NCBI RefSeq assembly: GCF_036059255.1
Contig: NZ_CP107947.1
Location: forward strand, 6,386,001-6,450,000
Reading direction: 5' to 3'
Origin: Micromonospora sp. NBC_00389
Lineage (GTDB): Bacteria > Actinomycetota > Actinomycetes > Mycobacteriales > Micromonosporaceae
Length of the DNA stretch: 64,000 bases
Position 1 is the stretch's first letter; each line of letters opens with the position of its first letter. The notes under the pieces are model-generated. The model ran no database searches. It was not told where the DNA came from and worked only from the letters and a program-made list of their open reading frames with translations. Positions 61,512 through 64,000 of the stretch are shown piece after piece. The position numbers and the translations under genes are program-made.

Positions 61512-63545
61512 TTAGACGTATCCAATGGCGTCGATCAGACCCCACCTGCCGGGAATGTCGAGCAGCTCGATCCGACTGAATTTCTCGGGCAGGGCCGGCG
61601 CCACCACCAGGTCATCCCCGTACGGCTCCAAGCCGAGCACGGTTCGCAACAACAGGAGTGGCGCACCGGTGGACCCGGCCTGAGGGCTGTCCGCCGTCGG
61701 GTACTGGACGGGGTTCCTCGTCAGCTCGCGGTCGTAACCGCCGAAGGCCTCTGGCAGTCGACCGTCGAAGAATTCGGCTGCGTCGATGATGCCCTGGGCG
61801 ATGTGCGCGGCTTCCTGGGTGAAGCCGTAGCGGCGTAGTCCCCAGGCGATGAAGGAGTTGTCGAAGGGCCAGACGGTGCCGACGTGGTAGCCGAGGGGGT
61901 TGTATCGGGCCTCTCCCTTCGCGAGGGTGCGGACGCCCCAGCCGGAGAACAGTCGGGGGCCGAGGAGGTGTTCGGCGATCTTCGCGGCTCGGGACTGGTC
62001 GACGATGCCGCTCCACAGCAGGTGGCCGATGTTGGAGGACAGCGCGTCGACCTGGCCGCCGTCGGCGTCGAGAGCGAGTGCGTAGTATTCGCCGTCCTCC
62101 ACCCAGAAGTCCCGGTTGAACCGTTCCTTGAGCTCGGCGGCTTCCCGTTCGAGGCGGTCGGCGTACGCCGGGTCGTTCCAGAACTCGCGGGCCAGGCGGG
62201 CGCCGCGGATCTTGGCGTCGTAGGCGTAGCCCTGCAACTCGCAGGTGGCGCGGGGCAGGCCGGGCAGCCTGCCGTCGCGGTAGGAGATCGCGTCCCAGGA
62301 GTCCTTCCAGCACTGGTTTTCCAGGCCATTGACCTCGTTGCGGCGCTGGTACCAGATGTAGCCGTTGCCCATGATGTCGCCGTACTCGCCGATCCAGTGC
62401 AGAGCCGCCCGCGCCTCGTCTTCGAACTCATGCACCAGGGCGGCATCTCCGGTCCACCGCTCGTACTCGTCGAGCAGGATCACGTAGAGCGGGGTGACGT
62501 CCGCGCTGCCGTAGTACGGCGACTGCGGGCGTTTTTCGAACGCGACCAGCTCGCCGTAGCGGAACTCGTGCAGGATCTTTCCCGGCTCCTCGTCGCGGAA
62601 GTCGTCCAGCACGGAGCCCTGATCGATCCCCAGCATGCGCAACGTGGCCATGGCGAGCTCCGGGGTGAAGGGCATCGCCTGCAGGCTGGCAAAGATGGGT
62701 TCACGCCCAGTGAGGGTCGCGGACCACGGCAGGCCGGCGGCGGGCATCGCCACCTTCGGGAGCGTCAGGGGCGAGTACCGCAACGCCGCAAGGTCGACGA
62801 GGCTACGCCGATACGTCCTCGTCAGCGGCTCCCAGTCACACGTCAGTTGCGGCGCCTTATCGAGCCACTGGTCGAGGTCCCGCTGGAGTTGCTGCTCGCT
62901 TCGCCTGGGGCGGCCGGGATACACATGTTCACGAACATCCTCGCCGTCCGGACGCAGCACCAGTCCTCGGACCTGCAGTGTTGTGGTCCACTGTCCGTGC
63001 GGTCCGACGAGGATCTTGTACGTCAGCCCGTGTTCGTCGATCTGCGCCGGCTCGGTCGTGGAGATGACCGTCTCGCGCCGGAACTTCTCACGCTCGTAGC
63101 CGAGATGCAGGAACCCGTCCTCGACACGCCGGTGGATCCTTCCCACTGGCTGCTGCGGCTGCGCGACCGCGATCAGAGGCGTGAAGTCGGAGTCCGCCTC
63201 GACGCGGACGGTGAACTCGGCCGGTTCTTCGGAGTGGTTGAGGATGCTCAACCGCTCCTTGAAGCTGCCAGCGATCGACCGTTCACGGATGACCGACACC
63301 TTGGCGTCCAGGTAATGGGTCGGAGCGCCCGGAACCAGGAAGAAACGCACTACGAAATACCGCGAGTCGTCCACCGCCAGCGCGTGCAGCCGCTCACCGT
63401 TGACGCTCAGCTGCCAGAGCGACAGGAATCGGGTGTCGAACGAGAAGAACCCGCACGGGACGGTGGGCGTCGCTTCGATGTCGCCACTGTCATAGCTCAA
63501 CACGAAGATGTTGCCGTCCAGGATCCTGACGAGCTTCGCACTCAT
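61512..63545 (-). CDS. Amylo-alpha-1,6-glucosidase-like glycogen debranching enzyme
   Basis: The 677-residue protein has a GDE_N_bis-type N-terminal domain (residues about 15-210, GFFSFDTRFLSLWQLSVNGE) and an (alpha/alpha)6 catalytic barrel. The barrel has LPWSATLTGREPIFASLQAM, NQCWKDSWDAISY with an acid residue, and GYHVGTVWPFDNSFIAWGLRRYG. It would release alpha-1,6-linked glucose or act on related oligosaccharides in the cytoplasm. Trehalose or other glycosidases of the same clan are alternatives. It overlaps the SCP2-like gene by four bases. Confidence 0.9.
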   Translation of the reverse strand: MSAKLVRILDGNIFVLSYDSGDIEATPTVPCGFFSFDTRFLSLWQLSVNGERLHALAVDDSRYFVVRFFLVPGAPTHYLDAKVSVIRERSIAGSFKERLSILNHSEEPAEFTVRVEADSDFTPLIAVAQPQQPVGRIHRRVEDGFLHLGYEREKFRRETVISTTEPAQIDEHGLTYKILVGPHGQWTTTLQVRGLVLRPDGEDVREHVYPGRPRRSEQQLQRDLDQWLDKAPQLTCDWEPLTRTYRRSLVDLAALRYSPLTLPKVAMPAAGLPWSATLTGREPIFASLQAMPFTPELAMATLRMLGIDQGSVLDDFRDEEPGKILHEFRYGELVAFEKRPQSPYYGSADVTPLYVILLDEYERWTGDAALVHEFEDEARAALHWIGEYGDIMGNGYIWYQRRNEVNGLENQCWKDSWDAISYRDGRLPGLPRATCELQGYAYDAKIRGARLAREFWNDPAYADRLEREAAELKERFNRDFWVEDGEYYALALDADGGQVDALSSNIGHLLWSGIVDQSRAAKIAEHLLGPRLFSGWGVRTLAKGEARYNPLGYHVGTVWPFDNSFIAWGLRRYGFTQEAAHIAQGIIDAAEFFDGRLPEAFGGYDRELTRNPVQYPTADSPQAGSTGAPLLLLRTVLGLEPYGDDLVVAPALPEKFSRIELLDIPGRWGLIDAIGYV

Positions 63546-63919
63546 CTATGCCCCCCACGTTCGCGGGCAAAGGTCCGCGGATGGCGCGCGCCGGGCGACC
63601 CGGGAAAGAGCCGCTCCAGCAGGACTATGAACCGAAATTTGCCTTCGCTCGTGATCTCGTTCCGCAGCCACGCCGGCAACGGTTTCTCCTCGCCGCGGGC
63701 CATGCGGTCGAAGAACGCGTTGTCGGTACGGATGACGCAGTCGGCGTCGCGCTTCTCCCTCGACACCTGAACATCACCATTGATGATGGTGACGAGCCAA
63801 TGGTCGATCCCGTGATCGTGTTCGAGGTCGAAGCGTATGGTGCCGTTGGTCTTCCTCAGCAGGCGTTCGGACCCGCGGTGGTCGAGTTCGTCGAAGAACT
63901 CACTGGTCGCATCCGACAT
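63542..63919 (-). CDS. SCP2 sterol-transfer-like protein
   Basis: The 125-residue protein reads as an SCP2-type fold: an N-terminal helix (TSEFFDELDHRG), GTIRFDLEHDHGIDHWLVTI, then DADCVIRTDNAFFDRMARG and a C-terminal helix. SCP2 domains bind hydrophobic ligands and often act as regulatory subunits. The four-base overlap (ATGA) with the debranching enzyme shows co-translation, which is an odd pairing for a lipid-binding protein. The ATG at 63919 is preferred over 63928. Confidence 0.8.
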   Translation of the reverse strand: MSDATSEFFDELDHRGSERLLRKTNGTIRFDLEHDHGIDHWLVTIINGDVQVSREKRDADCVIRTDNAFFDRMARGEEKPLPAWLRNEITSEGKFRFIVLLERLFPGSPGARHPRTFARERGGHR

Positions 63920-64000
63920 CAGCGCCACCCCTTACAGGTCGACCGGCTCAACAGGCAGCGTCGCTCACCCAGTGGTGCCGCGGCATCACCCGCAGCGGGT

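Overview
The window is high-GC DNA with the gene content of a filamentous actinobacterium. Supporting features are WXG100/YbaB secretion genes, F420-type reductase and Ddn-like folds, two large ECF sigma factors with C-terminal extensions, Tat-exported enzymes and an ATPase-less sugar ABC transporter. A Micromonosporaceae-like genome is my best inference, not something shown directly. Most genes are intact and compactly packed, but the window is strewn with transposon and integrase debris, so it reads as a plastic accessory region.

Layout. 0.2-4.1 kb: an HTH regulator, an erythromycin-esterase-like hydrolase, a formylglycine-enzyme-like protein and a SnoaL-like protein. 4.16-5.68 kb: an IS110-type insertion sequence with 17-bp inverted ends and a long non-coding 3' part. 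5.7-8.0 kb: a TetR regulator divergent from a ketosteroid-dehydrogenase-like flavoprotein, with a clear operator between them. 8.2-16 kb: a patchwork of a zinc-ribbon protein, a Ddn-like reductase, an SDR/AraC pair and cold-shock protein CspA. It is studded with IS110, IS21 and NF041680-type remnants and bracketed by two ~145-bp direct repeats that resemble attachment sites. 16-18.9 kb: a SufR-like regulator divergent from small ORFs, folE and a ferredoxin reductase.

18.9-29.7 kb is the most coherent system. A LacI regulator and three copies of a 16-bp operator control a secreted beta-propeller glycosidase-like protein on one side. On the other side lies a tightly overlapping operon: FAD oxidoreductase, sugar-binding lipoprotein, two permeases, ROK kinase, NanE epimerase and Tat-exported DUF4127 protein. 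It looks like a pathway for an amino-sugar-containing glycan. 29.8-33.8 kb: a decayed lipid or steroid beta-oxidation cluster (intact acyl-CoA dehydrogenase, DUF35 protein and IclR regulator; truncated thiolase and FAD dehydrogenase). 34-49 kb: a secreted propeller protein, Rieske lipoprotein, rifampicin-monooxygenase-like flavoprotein, two-component system, several membrane proteins and an ECF42 sigma factor with its DGPF partner.

49.6-52 kb is a type VII secretion-type toxin locus: YbaB-like protein, two WXG-type proteins, a DNA/RNA nuclease whose start overlaps the preceding gene, and a candidate immunity protein. 52-57.7 kb: a MocR regulator, a berberine-bridge oxidoreductase, a SnoaL-tailed ECF sigma factor and small membrane proteins. 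58.2-59.5 kb: a second IS110 transposase with a structured 5' non-coding part. 59.5-64 kb: NAD kinase, a pterin-dehydratase/VOC fusion, an amylo-1,6-glucosidase-like enzyme and an SCP2-like protein.
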